Positions 1 through 12,190 of a stretch of DNA of 64,000 nt are shown here, piece after piece. Numbering within the stretch: the first letter of the stretch is position 1; each line of letters starts with the position of its first letter. A program made the position numbers and the translations under genes. Location: positions 9,211,501-9,275,500 of the forward strand of contig JAWUZG010000018.1 of the NCBI GenBank assembly GCA_036785705.1, written 5' to 3'. The notes under the pieces were generated by a model. That model was not told where the DNA came from. It was given only the letters and a program-made list of their open reading frames with translations, and did no database searches. The DNA is from Acanthornis magna (lineage: Eukaryota; Chordata; Aves; Passeriformes; Acanthizidae).

Positions 1-3000
1 AGCTCACACTTGATGTGGTAACACACTTGCTTTTCTGCCTGCTCCGAATGGAAAACTTCATTTGCTTCTGAAGCCTGAGAGGCATGGAAAGCTCCAGCCC
101 AAGAGTAGTTGCTGCATTTGCAGACTCCCCTGTTTGACCCCATTGCATTCTATAGCACAAACTTTATCCCCCATGGCACAACCTATGTGACAAACTGTTA
201 GGCCCTTCATGGATAATTCAAGTGCTCAGCTCATGGAAGCAATTTGGAACAAGCTAGGAGAAGGGACATTCATATTGTTTAGGGAAATCCTCATAGGAAA
301 AACCATCTTCTCAGAATAGAGGCCATGCACACCATTTTCTAAGTGTTGGCACTGGTAATATTTATTTATTTATTTGTAGGACACTGGCATCTAGCTGTTC
401 CAGCTAAGAGTGGGAGCCTGCAGAAAGAAACTCATTGTCCCAAGATCTGGACCAAGAAATTCCAAGCCTAAACCAGTGTAAGCTGTAAAGGTGAGAATAT
501 AAGCTTCCTTTCATGCAGCAGGGCTAGCTCAGCCTCTGAGAGAAAGAAAATTACTCATTTCCATCTACTACCCCACCCACAGTCCTACACTGCTTTTCAT
601 TTGTGCTGACCTTTTCTTCACTCTCTTAAACTTCCTTTCTCCCTTCTTTCTGCATTTCTTTGCACACAGGGGTGACAGGCACGAACTAAGCTAAAAGTTC
701 AGAGTCGTTGAACATACATCCAAAGTTATTCTCTCAACTGTTTGCAGATGTGAGGATAAGGGGTTACAGAGGCACAGGAACTAAATGCTCTCCTGAGATC
801 CTGGAAAATATAGGAACATGGCTAGATCCAGGCTGGATATTTAACTTGGTCAGAGGAAATAATTGTCACACCATGGGGCTAGAATTACCCATTGGAACTA
901 ATGAGAGACAACAACCCTTTTGGCTTCCCTAGCAAGTACACACATAATGGAGAACTGCTCCTTCCTCTCGATCACCACAGGATGTGGCTTGAGATATTCA
1001 GTTTTAATCTTACTCTTATGCATGAGGTTGGTACAAATTCTGCCCTCAGCCCTCTTGAGTATTAACAACACTAATGAAATTACTCTGGGGCTGTCATTTT
1101 TCATCTTGATATTCTTGTGTTGCTGATCTGCATTGCAGCACTTTTCTTTGCTCCCAAGGACTCAAACTTTGCTTTGTAGTTATAAGACTATTCAGAAATG
1201 ACCTGAAGGCTCAGTCAAACCAGAATCAGCAGGGGACTGACCTTTAACACCCTGGGAAAAGGAGAAGCCAAAATTAATCTTCAAACCAAGTTTCCTTCTT
1301 TAACACAGAGAACCAGTGAGGAAAATATTTGTGGTTGCTAGGGGAGCTCAGTTAAGTCTAACCAGAGCTCTCTTCTGAGCACATCCTTGGCATAGCTAGC
1401 CATGACCGTGGAAGTCAGGTGGAGAGAACTTCATCTGGAGCCAGCACTCACTGAAAGCTGATTTCAAGACTATTGATGGACACACAAGACCACAGTAATC
1501 AATTCAATTAGTATAAAACCAGACGGATAAAAAGCCCTCAAGGATGTGAAATGGTTAATCTAGACGGGTCGTGGAGACTTCCCTACTCCTACATGACATC
1601 TTCCAGTTTCATAAGCCTCCCATTTCCAAGACTGTGAGAGTAATGATAGAGTTGTGCTGTTCCCATTATCTGGACAAGGAAGCAGTAGTTGCTGTCACTG
1701 GCAAATGAATGTAAATTTTTTGACTTCAGTATCACTTCGGTCATGTACCCTCATTCCCAGATCTACTCCTCCTGATTTGGCAAGGATCTATGGTACAGGT
1801 AGCCCTAGGAAAGCTTGTAGCTGAGGCAGAATTTGCCATTAGACCTCAGAATTGTTGTAGCACTCTTTTTAAATGTAGCACATAAATTGCAGAATAGAAA
1901 GTAAATTAAGAACATGCTCCAGAAAGTGATGACAGTGAGAATAGGCTATAGTGGGATGTAAAAAGAAAAAAGAATAAAATTATCAGAGACTAAGAGAAAA
2001 ATTATAAATAAATCCATGACAGGAGGTTACATATCTGAACAGTGGAGCTCCCCCAGAATTTTTACACAAATAATTAGAAAAATTCCCCAAAGCAGAGAGA
2101 GAGAAACTTCTCAGTAAAGAAGTGACTGTTTCTGCAGGTCATGCCAGAGTGCACACAGTCCTGCCATTGTTTAGCCCTAAGCACATTGTGTGCCCTGCTG
2201 TGCTTCATGCCAGAGCAGATCTACTTTCCTTAACATTGTGAAGAAAATATTTCTCTCTCTTCCAGAAATACTCATCCACTGTTTGGCACTAACACACTCT
2301 ACCTTGATTTTATTACAAGTCCTCTACAGAGGACTTTTTGGTTCGGCTGAGTCACCTGTTATCAGCCACACCCATCATCTCATAAACACATCTCTGAAAT
2401 AGCTGTGGTAGCAGCAGCTATGCAGACATCCTGGAGTATTCATGGTCTAAAGAAGTCATACAATGGCCAAGTAGATCTTTCTGGAGGTAATTAAACACCT
2501 CTGAGATCTTCTTTCCAGGTGGACCCACAGTTAGAAATAAATGCTTTGGAACTAGTTCTATAGGATGGAAATTTGTAAACTAATTTTGGCCCTGTTTTCA
2601 ACAAAGTACAAGGAGCGTAGCAGCAGAAGGAAGCTGCCATTGCAGAAACATTCAGGTTGTTACTGGGAATGTGATAACAGAACTCAAAAGGTTGGTGCAG
2701 GTAGGAACAATTGTGTCATTGGGCTTTCCTTAAAAAGACAGATAACTACTAATCTTTGTTCTACAATAACATATGCATACAATGGATTTCGTTGCAGACT
2801 TTTGATTTTTTTGAACCAACTCCTAATGGCTATGGTGATCGGCCTGCACCCTCTAAGAAGGGTCCTGAGTTTTACAAAAATTCTTGGGGGAAAAAAAAGA
2901 ACATGTAATTTTCCTGTCCTCTCTCTACTTCTACTCTGGCACCCTTCCAAGGATCACTTGGAACCAATGGAGCTGGCTATGATTCAAGAGCCCATACACA

Positions 3001-5944
3001 CACACACAAACAAAAAACGGATTACACAGCAGAGCAACAAGACCAAAGACCATTTGAAATGGATTGCTCACTCAAAAGGAGCTGCTTCTTGGAAGGGACA
3101 CGGCTGTGCTAGTTAATCAGTACTGTCGAAATAGATGTCTTTATCACACCCTGTTATTTATTTTGCACCAAGAAAGCAACAGTACCTGGTGCTGTTTGGG
3201 AAGAAAGCACAACATTGCAAATTGCTTTTCTAGAACTGAAGAGAGCAGATTTATGGAGGAGATTGCTCCAAAAATGTACTGCAATATAGCATTGGGAGTG
3301 AAGGAAAAACGAAATATATGTGTAATATTGCTGACTACACTGCTGACAGGGCAATTGTTCTGGAGGAAATAATTTTTACAGTACAACTGAAAAAAAAGCC
3401 ACCAACCATCTCCTGAGATCAGATGGGTTACATCTTTAACATATGAATACAAAAGAAACTTTCCTCTGGTGACAAAGAAAAAAACAGAGAAAAACTTCTG
3501 ATTAAAAATTAAATAATGTTCCTCCAGTATTGAGCCTTAGGTCATCTGCGTGACAGTGCATCACTGATGAAGAGCACGAGGCTCCTTGCAGTTACAGGTC
3601 TTCCAAAAGAGCAGTCTGGGGACCAGAGGTTGATTTCTACGGCAGAAATAGGTGTTTGAACTTGGTCTTCCTTACTGGGCTGTGAAACACAAAGGAGTAG
3701 ATCAGACCTGAGCTGGGAGTGGTAATTGCTTTGCCTTAAACTCCATCACAAGTGCTACAAGCATGTCTAGGGAGTAATTCTTGGGTTTGGATACCAAGAC
3801 TTATTTAGTCCTGGAAAAGCTACATAAAATACTTGTCTATACAAATGCATATAAACAGAAGTATAATCTCTATCCATCCCTATAGTTTACACATTTATGG
3901 CATGAATGTCGTGGATATTTCACATCCTCTGCTAGCTGCTCCTCAGGAAGTTCCAGTTTCAGTAGCTCAGCCGCCAGATTTTCAGCTAATGAAATATCTA
4001 GGGTTGAGCACATGTCTTTTTTCCCACAAAATTTGCTTATTGGTGAAAAATTGCTTTCTCAGAATGAAAGAAATGTTGCTAAATATAATGTTAACAGATA
4101 TGAAAAAACAGCTAGGGATTAATTTTCTGAAGTTTTTCTGAAGTCCCCTCCCAGCTCCTCGTGCACCCCCAGCCTCCTCACTGGTGGGGTGGGGTGGTGG
4201 ACAGAAAAGGCCTTGGCTCTGTGGAAGTGCTGGTAAGCAATAACTAAAACATCCCTGAGTTATCAGCACTGTTTCCAGGGCAAACTCAAAACATATTCCC
4301 AATACTGTAAAGAAAATTAACTCTATCCCAGCCCAAACCATACAAATACAGATATTAATTAATCCCCACTCCCCTGCCCCTCCTCCCCCCATTTTCAGTT
4401 CTGCAAACACAATAAGACAGTAAATTACTATACATATGTTTCAATGGGGACATCAACCAGCCATGTACTATCTTCCCTGTGATTCACAATTTCTACATTA
4501 CTCTTTGCTGTGTTTTGAAAACTGAAGTAGTCTTGGTAATACCAAAACAAATACTCTGTCTTCATATTGTAATGAAAAGAAGCAGAAGATCCTTATTCAG
4601 TATAAGCTTCAGTTTCAATAAAAGCAAAAGAAGCAGAAAATTACTCAGGTAATTTTTTTTGTGTTTTACTTTTCTTCTGCCTTTCAGCAAGGACCATGAC
4701 CTTGAACATGTACCACCTGCATATCAGAGAATAGCTCAAGGAATATGTGTCACCTAGAGATCTTCTTGTATTGTGGAGTGAGAACAAAAACCAAGGTTAA
4801 ACACTCAAATATTAATAGAGTAAGCTGTGAAAAAAAGGAGAAGCAGCCAAGAAGAAAAAAGCATTTGTGAAACAAAAATTGAAAACACCCTTTTAATTTC
4901 TCATTAAGAGGACAAAATCAAGTTCTCAATTAGAAGCATAATTTAATTCCTGGCATAATTAAAATTTGGATGGAGAGCTGTATTTCACAAATTTCCTAAA
5001 TACTTTATAGGTAGGAAAAAAGCCCACAGTTAAAATGTTCTCAAACTCAGTTTAATACATTCATTGTTTTGAAAAATTCAGTCATTTATGAACTCTTTCC
5101 TTTGGTTTCTACACTCACAAAGCTCTGGTTTGTCTGAAGCTCACGCACTGGATGGATCACAGGTACAAACTGCAGACAGCCATGGCAGAGGGAGAAGGCA
5201 GTGGCAGCACACGATGGAAAACAACCATGAGATTCCTGATTCCAGGTCTTCCAAATATTTCACTACATTCCAGCACCTGCACGTACTCAAAATGGTTTCT
5301 GTCAAAGCATGGTCTTGCTGAGGAATTTGGGTGCTTTGGGGAAAGAGATCTGGCCTGGGTGGGGTTTTTTTCTTTTTTTGGAAAGGGGATGAGAAGACAT
5401 AAAAATTGTCAGATAAGAAAACCTTGTATATCTTGAAAAGGGTGTCCTACAGTTCTTCTGGAAAAAAAGGTTTCGAGAAAAATATTGAGAAGGTGCTATT
5501 TGAAAGAGATTTACTGCTTTTAGCTAGAAAACTGCCTCTAGGTAATTTGAATCTTCATGTTTTCAGGGGTGGAGCTCTTTTCTAAATTTCTGACCGTGGG
5601 AAAGACTATAAACTTCACTTTTTATAGCCTATTCTTCCTCCTATAGCCTATTCCTTCTCTCCATGCCCAGTACTGACAACTACCTTGTCTGTGTCCCACC
5701 TGTTCCCCCAGACTTCTCCTCCAGCACACTGCCCTTGCTCACCCTTCCTGGGGGGAACCTGTGAAACCCCCACCCGTCCTCTTTCCAGCCTCTCATGGCA
5801 AGGCTCCCAGTAGACATTTTGGCCCCTTTCAAATGGGGTTAAAAAACCAGTGTCAATTTCCCATGAAAGCCAGAGAGTGAAGAAACATCAGCAGTTTTCT
5901 AGATCCAGTGATTTTCTTTTGTTGGATACTTGTAAATGACTTAT
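1..5944. other. Anonymous AT-rich non-coding DNA
   Basis: I see no recognisable gene or interspersed repeat here. The longest open frame (2565-3116, plus strand, 183 codons) has no recognisable domain, is overlapped by antisense frames and runs through a short CA-repeat near 2994-3010 that gives it a His-Thr run. I read it as chance. Small purine runs and a GGGGT-rich patch near 4182-4200 are the only compositional features. Unrecognised old repeats may be present. Confidence 0.6.
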
Positions 5945-6053
5945 GTTGGGTTTTTTTTTTGCTTTGTTTTGGTTTTTGGGGGTTTTTTGAGTTTTTTTGG
6001 GTGGGTTGTTTTTGTTTTTGTTTGTTTGTTTTTTGTTTTTTTTCTTTTGTTTT
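5945..6053. repeat. G/T-rich low-complexity tract
   Basis: About 110 bases on the plus strand consist almost entirely of T runs separated by one to five G residues, ending in GTTT/GTTTT units. This is simple sequence, not a gene. The open frames reported through it on both strands (Phe/Cys/Gly-rich on plus, Lys/Gln/Pro-rich on minus) are products of the composition. The minus strand is an A/C-rich tract. It could be the decayed tail of a retroposed element, but no element body is recognised beside it. Confidence 0.9.
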
Positions 6054-8606
6054 ACTATATGCTTCTATTAGAGAATTTATGTCTTCTGCTATTGTGAAAA
6101 GCAAATTTATGGCTTAACTGAGTCTAAATGTCTATGAAAGTTTTTGGCTAAAGTATATCTGGAAGAAATTATTCAATGAACAGCAAAATACAAAACTAGT
6201 CACACTGAATTTGCTGAGTAGTTTGAGCCACAAGATGCTTAAAGTAGTCCTCCTTTCCCCCTAAAAAGAAATTTGATAAAGAAAATTGAGTGTTTATATT
6301 TCTTCTTTCAAAATTTCCATATTTTTTCTTTCTAAATTATAATTTAGAAAATTTTGAACAAACTTATTTTTAAACTAAAAATAACCCAAATAAACAAAAA
6401 ACCTCAAAATATTGGAACAATGCATTTTGCAAGTAATCTGGCCAAAGAAATTTAATTTGCCTTAAAAATGTTTTCTTTGCACACTAAACCCAAAATTATT
6501 TTCTCTTTACTTTCAGAAATACCAGCAAAACAAAAGATTCACTATTTACACAGCTGTTTTCCTGACACATATGCCCCAGTCTCAGGGCTACATTTCTTAT
6601 TCCTGGCTGGGCTTCCCGAGAACATTCCACTAGTTAATAGCAGTAACATGGGTCAATTCAGGCTTGAGGTAGGTAGGCAGTGTTTAGTGGATTTTTGCCC
6701 ACTGTTATTCAGACTGAATAGATTCCATTTTATTATTTTATCAGTGTCTCAAAACTGGGATAGCATTTTATGCTGCAATCTGTTCTTTGATTTGGATGGA
6801 AAGTTCAAGGTTATAATAAAGGTACTAATGCATATACTAATAATACAAGTTTTCTCCTTTTGAAGATTTTTCTTCACTTCCTTGCCATTCTCATTATTTA
6901 TATATAGATATTTTAAGTAACATTCTTGCAGAAGTCTTTTTCATGGCCTAGTGTATCTTACCGGCATTTCACATTCTTATTTTTGGTTATCTACTGCATG
7001 CATCAAGGTTTAGGGCTGCTCTAAACTTTGCCCATAAACTATGGCTACTGTGCTCTGGGGTAACATACTTCAAATTAAGTTTCCCAGTTTTGGAATTTAC
7101 TTCTGCTGTGGCTGTGGGGTCGGCATGTTTCGCTAGGGTTTAATCTTAAATGAAAAAGAGAGACAAAATGTTTTCTTTGGCATTTAATCGATTTCACACC
7201 AAAAAGTTCATCCTCTTTACACCTTCACAATTTATATGAAATTTATTGCTTTTTCTCTTTTACACCTTCTCATTTAAAGTTCTCTGAACACTAAGCTTAT
7301 ACTCCAGTAATTTTCACCTTTCACTCACCTTCTGTCACTTTATTTCATCATTTTCTTTTTATTCGTCCACTAGACATGATTTTCTAACACCATTTGCCTT
7401 TCCTGTTTCACTGAATGCTTTTTCTAGTTTGAAGTTCTGTATGAGCTTCCTAAGCATCCCCCGTCCCTCACCATCTCTGCATCCTCTGTGGTGTTTTCTT
7501 GGCTCTATTTTTCTTACATTTCTTCTCATCTCATGCTGAGGTAGTCTTCAATATATTTTCTCTTTATTTTTTTTTTCCAAATCCTTTATGTAGAAATTGT
7601 GTAGAATGCTTCACTCATAATACCTCCAGATGCATATCTACTAACATCATCCTCACTTCCTCTAAAGCCCAGAACTACCCTTTGTGTGACCAATTTGAGT
7701 AACCACAGCAACAAGATTCTTGCCTGCCTTTGTTCACTCTAGTGTGATACTCGTCATCTTAGTCTTTTCTTTCCCAAAACTATTTTATTGAGTTCATAGA
7801 TATGATCAGGACAGTGGGTTCCAAAGTACTGAAAAGGCATTTTTGACAATATCTACAGCTTAGCTTTAAGGTGTCCATCCTGTCTCTCATCAAAAGTCTT
7901 GCTCTCTTTTGCTTCCTCAAGGGGACCGTGCTTAGCAAATGGATCGCTGCTCCCATTCAGTGTGCGCTCCCCACACTTAGCCAGGCCGACCCCTGAGGTT
8001 CTTACCAGAGCATTTTCACACACTGTGTGGAACATCAGCCATTAAGTAGTCTGAGAGCTCGCAACAAAAGTAGCAAAATAATAAAGCAGTAATTAACTAT
8101 AACTTAATCATTGTTAACAATAATTTTTACAAGGTAACCAGTAAACAGAGGAACTTGCTGTAACACCCAAAAAAGGAGAAAAAAAAGAAAAGATATCACC
8201 ACATTATGTCTTCCATCTGTTCAGACATGAAAGGAGATCTTCACATGACACTTAGAACAAATATGATATTTGTTTGTCCAAAATAGACAATGGAATTCTG
8301 CAGCCCATTCCTCAGGCACATCTTGCTGAGAGTGCCTGAGTTGCAGGATACCGCTCCGAAGGTGACCTCATTGTGAAAGCTGAATACAAAAAAAGTATTT
8401 GTTTACTGAAATATGTTGTAGCAGTTTTCAAAAAGTGACCTAGGGAGAATTACAACGGTGGAAAAAAGATCTATTTTAGTTACTGCTCAGCTTGGTATAT
8501 TATGCATCAACCTCGGGCTTCTTTTGCCAAGGCTCTTAAATTGTTTTAGAGAAAAAACGAATGAATAGAATAATATATATTACCTCTACAGAACCATTTT
8601 TTCCCT
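6054..8606. other. Anonymous AT-rich non-coding DNA, pyrimidine-biased 7.2-7.6 kb
   Basis: No gene recognised. The plus strand from about 7230 to 7600 is strongly pyrimidine-rich (runs of T and C with few purine blocks). The 6880-7140 stretch is free of simple repeats but I cannot assign it. Open frames of 60-131 codons show no domain or signal. Confidence 0.55.
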
Positions 8607-8694
8607 CTCAGTTATAACAGGATAAATTCAGAGTAAATCCAATGAAGTCAATGGTTTTATAATAGTGTAAAAGCGAACAAATTGAGCTCTGAAG
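8607..8694. repeat. Ancient palindromic amniote-type interspersed repeat (degraded)
   Basis: The stretch runs from a ctcagttata-like block through aaattcagagtaaatcc and the core tgaagtcaatgg, then a tttataatagtgtaaaa block and a closing ttgagctc. It reads as a decayed copy of a repeat common in reptile and bird genomes, whose arms (TCAGTTACAC and GTGTAA types) flank a near-palindromic CCATTGAAGTCAATGG-like core. Known: such copies are old and found across amniotes. Inferred: this is one fragment with several substitutions. I cannot give a family name. The palindromic layout suggests a non-autonomous DNA element, but that is inference. Confidence 0.5.
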
Positions 8695-9466
8695 CTTTTC
8701 ATGTTTTATTTGCCAAGTGTTTTCATGCTATGCTGGCAAATGGACAGTGACAGGATGTACAGGTTTCGGGAGCCCTTTGGCAGGCACCAAAGAAGCCCTA
8801 TTATACCCTATGACAATGCAGCCATTTGCAAGTGCTACCAGAGCTGTACTTCCTAGCCAGAAGCATAGCAGTTCCTCTCACTGGTTTGTTGTCCTCACAT
8901 GCATACTTGCTAAATTGTAAGGAAAAATGCATCCTGAATGCTTCCTTGGGGTGGCAGTTGAGATTCTTTTTCACTAAACCCCAAATATGCAGGAAGAACA
9001 TTTAACAGAAAGTACAGTCATCTACTCTTTCTCCTTCCTTCAACCATGGGCTCAAACTCTGCACACTTCCAGGGTACCCAAGATCATGGTTCCCTTATTC
9101 AGTCAGAACAAATCATCTCCTTTTGGAGATAATCTTTCAACCTTGCATTAAATTACTTACATTATTTATTAACAACTTATGTTTGCTGAAAGGATATAGA
9201 GTAATTTATCATAATTAATTTCATTTATGATTAACAAATCGAGGGGTAGATCAAAAAATGACCTTGAGCTCTGTAAATGCAACTTCTGGAAATGCTGGGG
9301 TCAGAAATCTGAGTTTTCAAGATTTAAAGCACTCTCCAAGTTGCCACTCCGCATGAGGGTGGTGCTGCCACTACTGAACCACCTCCCTCCAGGGGTCAAA
9401 AGCTCTGCCCTCCAGCCACAGTGGGAAGACATAGCTGCCTGGAGGCTTCTGCGGAAGAGCAGTAGC
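8695..9466. other. Anonymous non-coding DNA upstream of the 9.5 kb LTR
   Basis: No gene or repeat is recognised. The flank bordering the LTR (around 9350-9466) is somewhat richer in G and C, and an 85-codon frame crosses into the LTR edge. It has no recognisable domain. Confidence 0.5.
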
Positions 9467-10592
9467 TGTACTGGGTTTCCATAGGAAGGTTTTGGCAGCA
9501 GGGGGGGCCTAAGAAGCAGCTTCTGTGAGAAGTTGTCAAAAGCTTCTCCCATGTCCAGTAGAGCCAATGCCAGCTGGTTCCAAGATGGATTCAGCAGTGG
9601 CTAAGGGTGAGTCCACTAGCCACAGTGGCAGTGCCTTTGGGTCAACGGGAGGGGGAAATTTTACTGCATAGGAGCAACTGCTGCCAGAGAAAAGAGGAAG
9701 GAGAATGTGTGAGAGGAACAGCCTGCAGACACAAAGGTCAGTGCAGAAAGAGGGGGAGAAGGTACTCCAGGCACTGGAACAGAGATGGCCCTGCAGCCCA
9801 TGGTGAAGATGGTGGTGAAGGCTGTCCCCCTGCAGCCCATGGAGGGCCATGGTGGAGCAGAGATCCACCAGGAGCCTGTAAAGGACCCCACACACTGGAG
9901 CATGATGAGTGCTCGAGGGAGGCTGTGACCTGTGGGAAGCCCACACTGAAGCAGGCTCTGGGAAGGACCTGTGGTCCTGTGGAGAGAGAGGCACAGGCTG
10001 GAGTGGACTTTTCTGTTGGGACTTGGGACCCCATGGTGGGTCCATGTTGGAGCTGTCTGTTCCTGAAGGACTGCACCCCATGACAGGGACTCACTCTGGA
10101 GCAGTTCATGAAGATTTGTAGCCTGTGGAAAGGACTCACACTGGAAAATTTTGTGAAGTAATGTGTCTTGTGGGAGAGACCCCATGCTAGAGTGGAGGAA
10201 GAGTGTGAGGAGTCCTCCCCTGAGAGGAAGAAATGGCAAAGAAAATGTTTGATGAGCTGACTGCAGCCCCCATTCCTTGTCTCTCCCATACGGAGTGGGA
10301 AGAGATAAAAGAAATTATGAGTAAAGTTGTGTCTGGGAAGAAGGGAAGGGTGGCGGAAAGTGTTTTCAAGACTTGTTTTTATTTCTCATGAGCATATTCT
10401 GATTTGATTGGTAATATTAATTTCCCCAAGTTGAGTTGTTTTGCCCATCATGGTAATTGATGAGTTCTCCCTGTCCTTATCTCAACCCATAAAGCTTTTG
10501 TGATATTTTCTCTCCCCTTCTAAGTTGAGGAGTGGGAGTGACAGAGCAGATTTTGTGGGCACTTGGTGTCCAACCAAGGTATAACCACCACA
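9467..10592 (-). mobile_element. Solo LTR of an avian endogenous retrovirus, minus orientation
   Basis: Read on the minus strand, the element begins TGTGGTGGTTATACC (plus 10578-10592) and ends AACCCAGTACA (plus 9467-9477), giving the canonical TG...CA termini. In between are the features of a long LTR family I recognise from bird genomes: the LTR-end block with CCAAAACCTTCC, degenerate sub-repeats around 9770-10200, and an A-rich segment with AATAAA on the minus strand (plus 10378-10383). Length is about 1.13 kb. No gag, pol or env reading frame and no second LTR lies on either side, so this looks like the product of LTR-LTR recombination. No clean target-site duplication is visible (gtagc before, cagtt after). 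Overlapping open frames of 158-192 codons inside it on both strands reflect low stop-codon content and show no retroviral motif. Class (ERVL or ERVK) is not assigned. Confidence 0.85.
9770..10200 (-). repeat. Degenerate internal sub-repeats of the LTR
   Basis: Within the LTR, units of roughly 40-48 bases recur. On the plus strand each carries a variant of 'tgtgggaaggactcacactgg' followed by an 'agcagttcatgaag'-like block. Visible copies start near 10030, 10078, 10121 and 10166, with more divergent ones upstream (for example around 9790, 9830, 9880, 9930 and 9985). The units have drifted from one another, so the array is old and belongs to the element, not to a recent expansion. Confidence 0.65.
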
Positions 10593-11925
10593 CAGTTTAT
10601 TCCTTAATAGGACATAATGCAGATATAGGACTTTGTTCCTGATTAAACAGAATAGCGATTGCAACTTTCTTCTGAGACAGGTACAGGAGGTGTAAGCACC
10701 CACTTTTAATCAAACCTATCAGCTGGAGAATTTGGTTTCACCCTTTCTCCTTTTAGTGTCCTAAATGGCTCAGGCATAGAGATGTTCACTTTCCTTTTGA
10801 ACCATGCAAAAGAACAAGAGAACAACCAGAGAGGAAATAAATATGAGCATGATGGAGACCAAATAGCTGTAATTGGTATGGAGAGGGGAGGGCTGAGTCT
10901 AAGTTTCACCTTGAAGCATTCAAACAGCTGTAACATACATGCTATCTTTTAAATGTAAAAATGTAAAATGCTATCTTTGCAGGTTTCCTCCAACATCCAC
11001 ATTGTAATAACCTTGTTTTTCCCTGACTCTTGTGATTTTGTATGACACATCCCCCCAACAGCCGGGTGAGATGCAGTTCATTGCAAGCTACATATGGCCA
11101 AGTTGCTGCCCAAGGAACCCTGCCAGCTGGTTACTCACAAAATGAAAATTGTGGTCCAACAAGGCAGACTAGGAGGAAGAGTCCTAAAGTCATTGTCATA
11201 GCAGGGAAACCGACTTCTTCGATGCAGCCTTAGTTGTCTTCGAGGCTCGTCGCCTCTGCTGGTGCTGACTGAAGTTGGTCAACAAGGCTCAGATGTTATT
11301 GAAGGGAATATCAGGAATTTACTTACCTACAGTTGTATAAAACCTCACACCACCTAAATGCTGAGCCACTTGTAGTTAACAAGACCTTTTATTGAGTCAA
11401 CAAAGCACAATGATCTCCATCACATCCAAGAAAGTTTCCAGTTTCATTGTTCATCACTGTTTTGGACACTTTGGACATGCTCCTTCCCCACTTAGCACTC
11501 CATCTCTTTGCCCAAGTGAAGTTAGAATGCAGACAAAGTCTAAAAGGAAGGAGATTGTTACCATTAAGTCTTGTTAGCATATCTGGGCATCAGCCTATCA
11601 CCTGCTGTTAGTGTACTGAAACAGAGAATAAAGCTGCATTTCTGTAAAAGACATTGGGAGCAAAATTGGACAGAAGAGTGTCAGACTGCAGTTTTTCCAT
11701 TCTTTCACACAAAATGTGAAATAACATGTTAACTGCCTTCTGGCCATACAGTAAGCTTCCATTAAAATAATTACCATATGGCTCTTTTGGGGACATGGTA
11801 ACTTTCCTGTTATTTCACAACCCTTTCAGATGAACAGTTTCACGATGGACCCTACAGGACCTTGAAAGGATTTTATCAGGTTGCTGGATTAGGGCTTTGA
11901 TAGAGATTCTGAGGAAAAAGCAGGT
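10593..11925. other. Non-coding DNA with a small CpG-bearing patch
   Basis: No gene recognised. At 11205-11255 five CpG dinucleotides (11211, 11220, 11241, 11248, 11251) occur in about 45 bases, unusual against the CpG-poor surroundings. The patch is too short to be called a CpG island and no promoter elements are evident. A 63-codon frame at 11042-11233 ends just before it and has no recognisable domain. Confidence 0.5.
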
Positions 11926-12190
11926 GGAAATAACAGCTCACAGAGTGGCTCTGCAGAGTGATTACTGGGCTATATTCTCTGTTCAAATGGGAAAAGGAAA
12001 TCCCTTGAAATAAAAAGTCTGGCTGCTGCTGATTAGCTGACAAGAATGAAATTGAACACTATGCACATAAAACTCTGTATGTGCAACCAACAGATCCATC
12101 ATGTCAGCAATTCATTTTCTTATGGTAGCATGGGCTTGGAGAGAAATCCATTAAGGCCCAAATAAATTAATAGCACAGAAGAGAAGTATC
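11926..12190. promoter_or_regulatory. Candidate conserved non-coding element
   Basis: The stretch has mixed-complexity sequence without repeats and words often seen in developmental enhancers: a gattagctgacaag block near 12030, cattaaggcc near 12148 and aataaattaatag near 12160. It is not protein-coding in any frame over a useful length. The call rests on texture and word content only. Conservation cannot be judged from one sequence. Confidence 0.25.

Noticed and set aside
2565..3116. 183-codon plus-strand open frame
   Set aside because: No domain or signal, runs through a CA repeat, overlapped by antisense and other-frame ORFs; no splice or promoter support.
5853..6117. Frames through the G/T tract (Phe/Cys-rich plus, Lys/Gln-rich minus)
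   Set aside because: Translation of simple sequence.
9738..10289. Possible retroviral protein in the 183-192 codon minus frames
   Set aside because: They lie wholly inside the LTR sub-repeats and show no protease, reverse transcriptase, integrase, Gag or Env motif.
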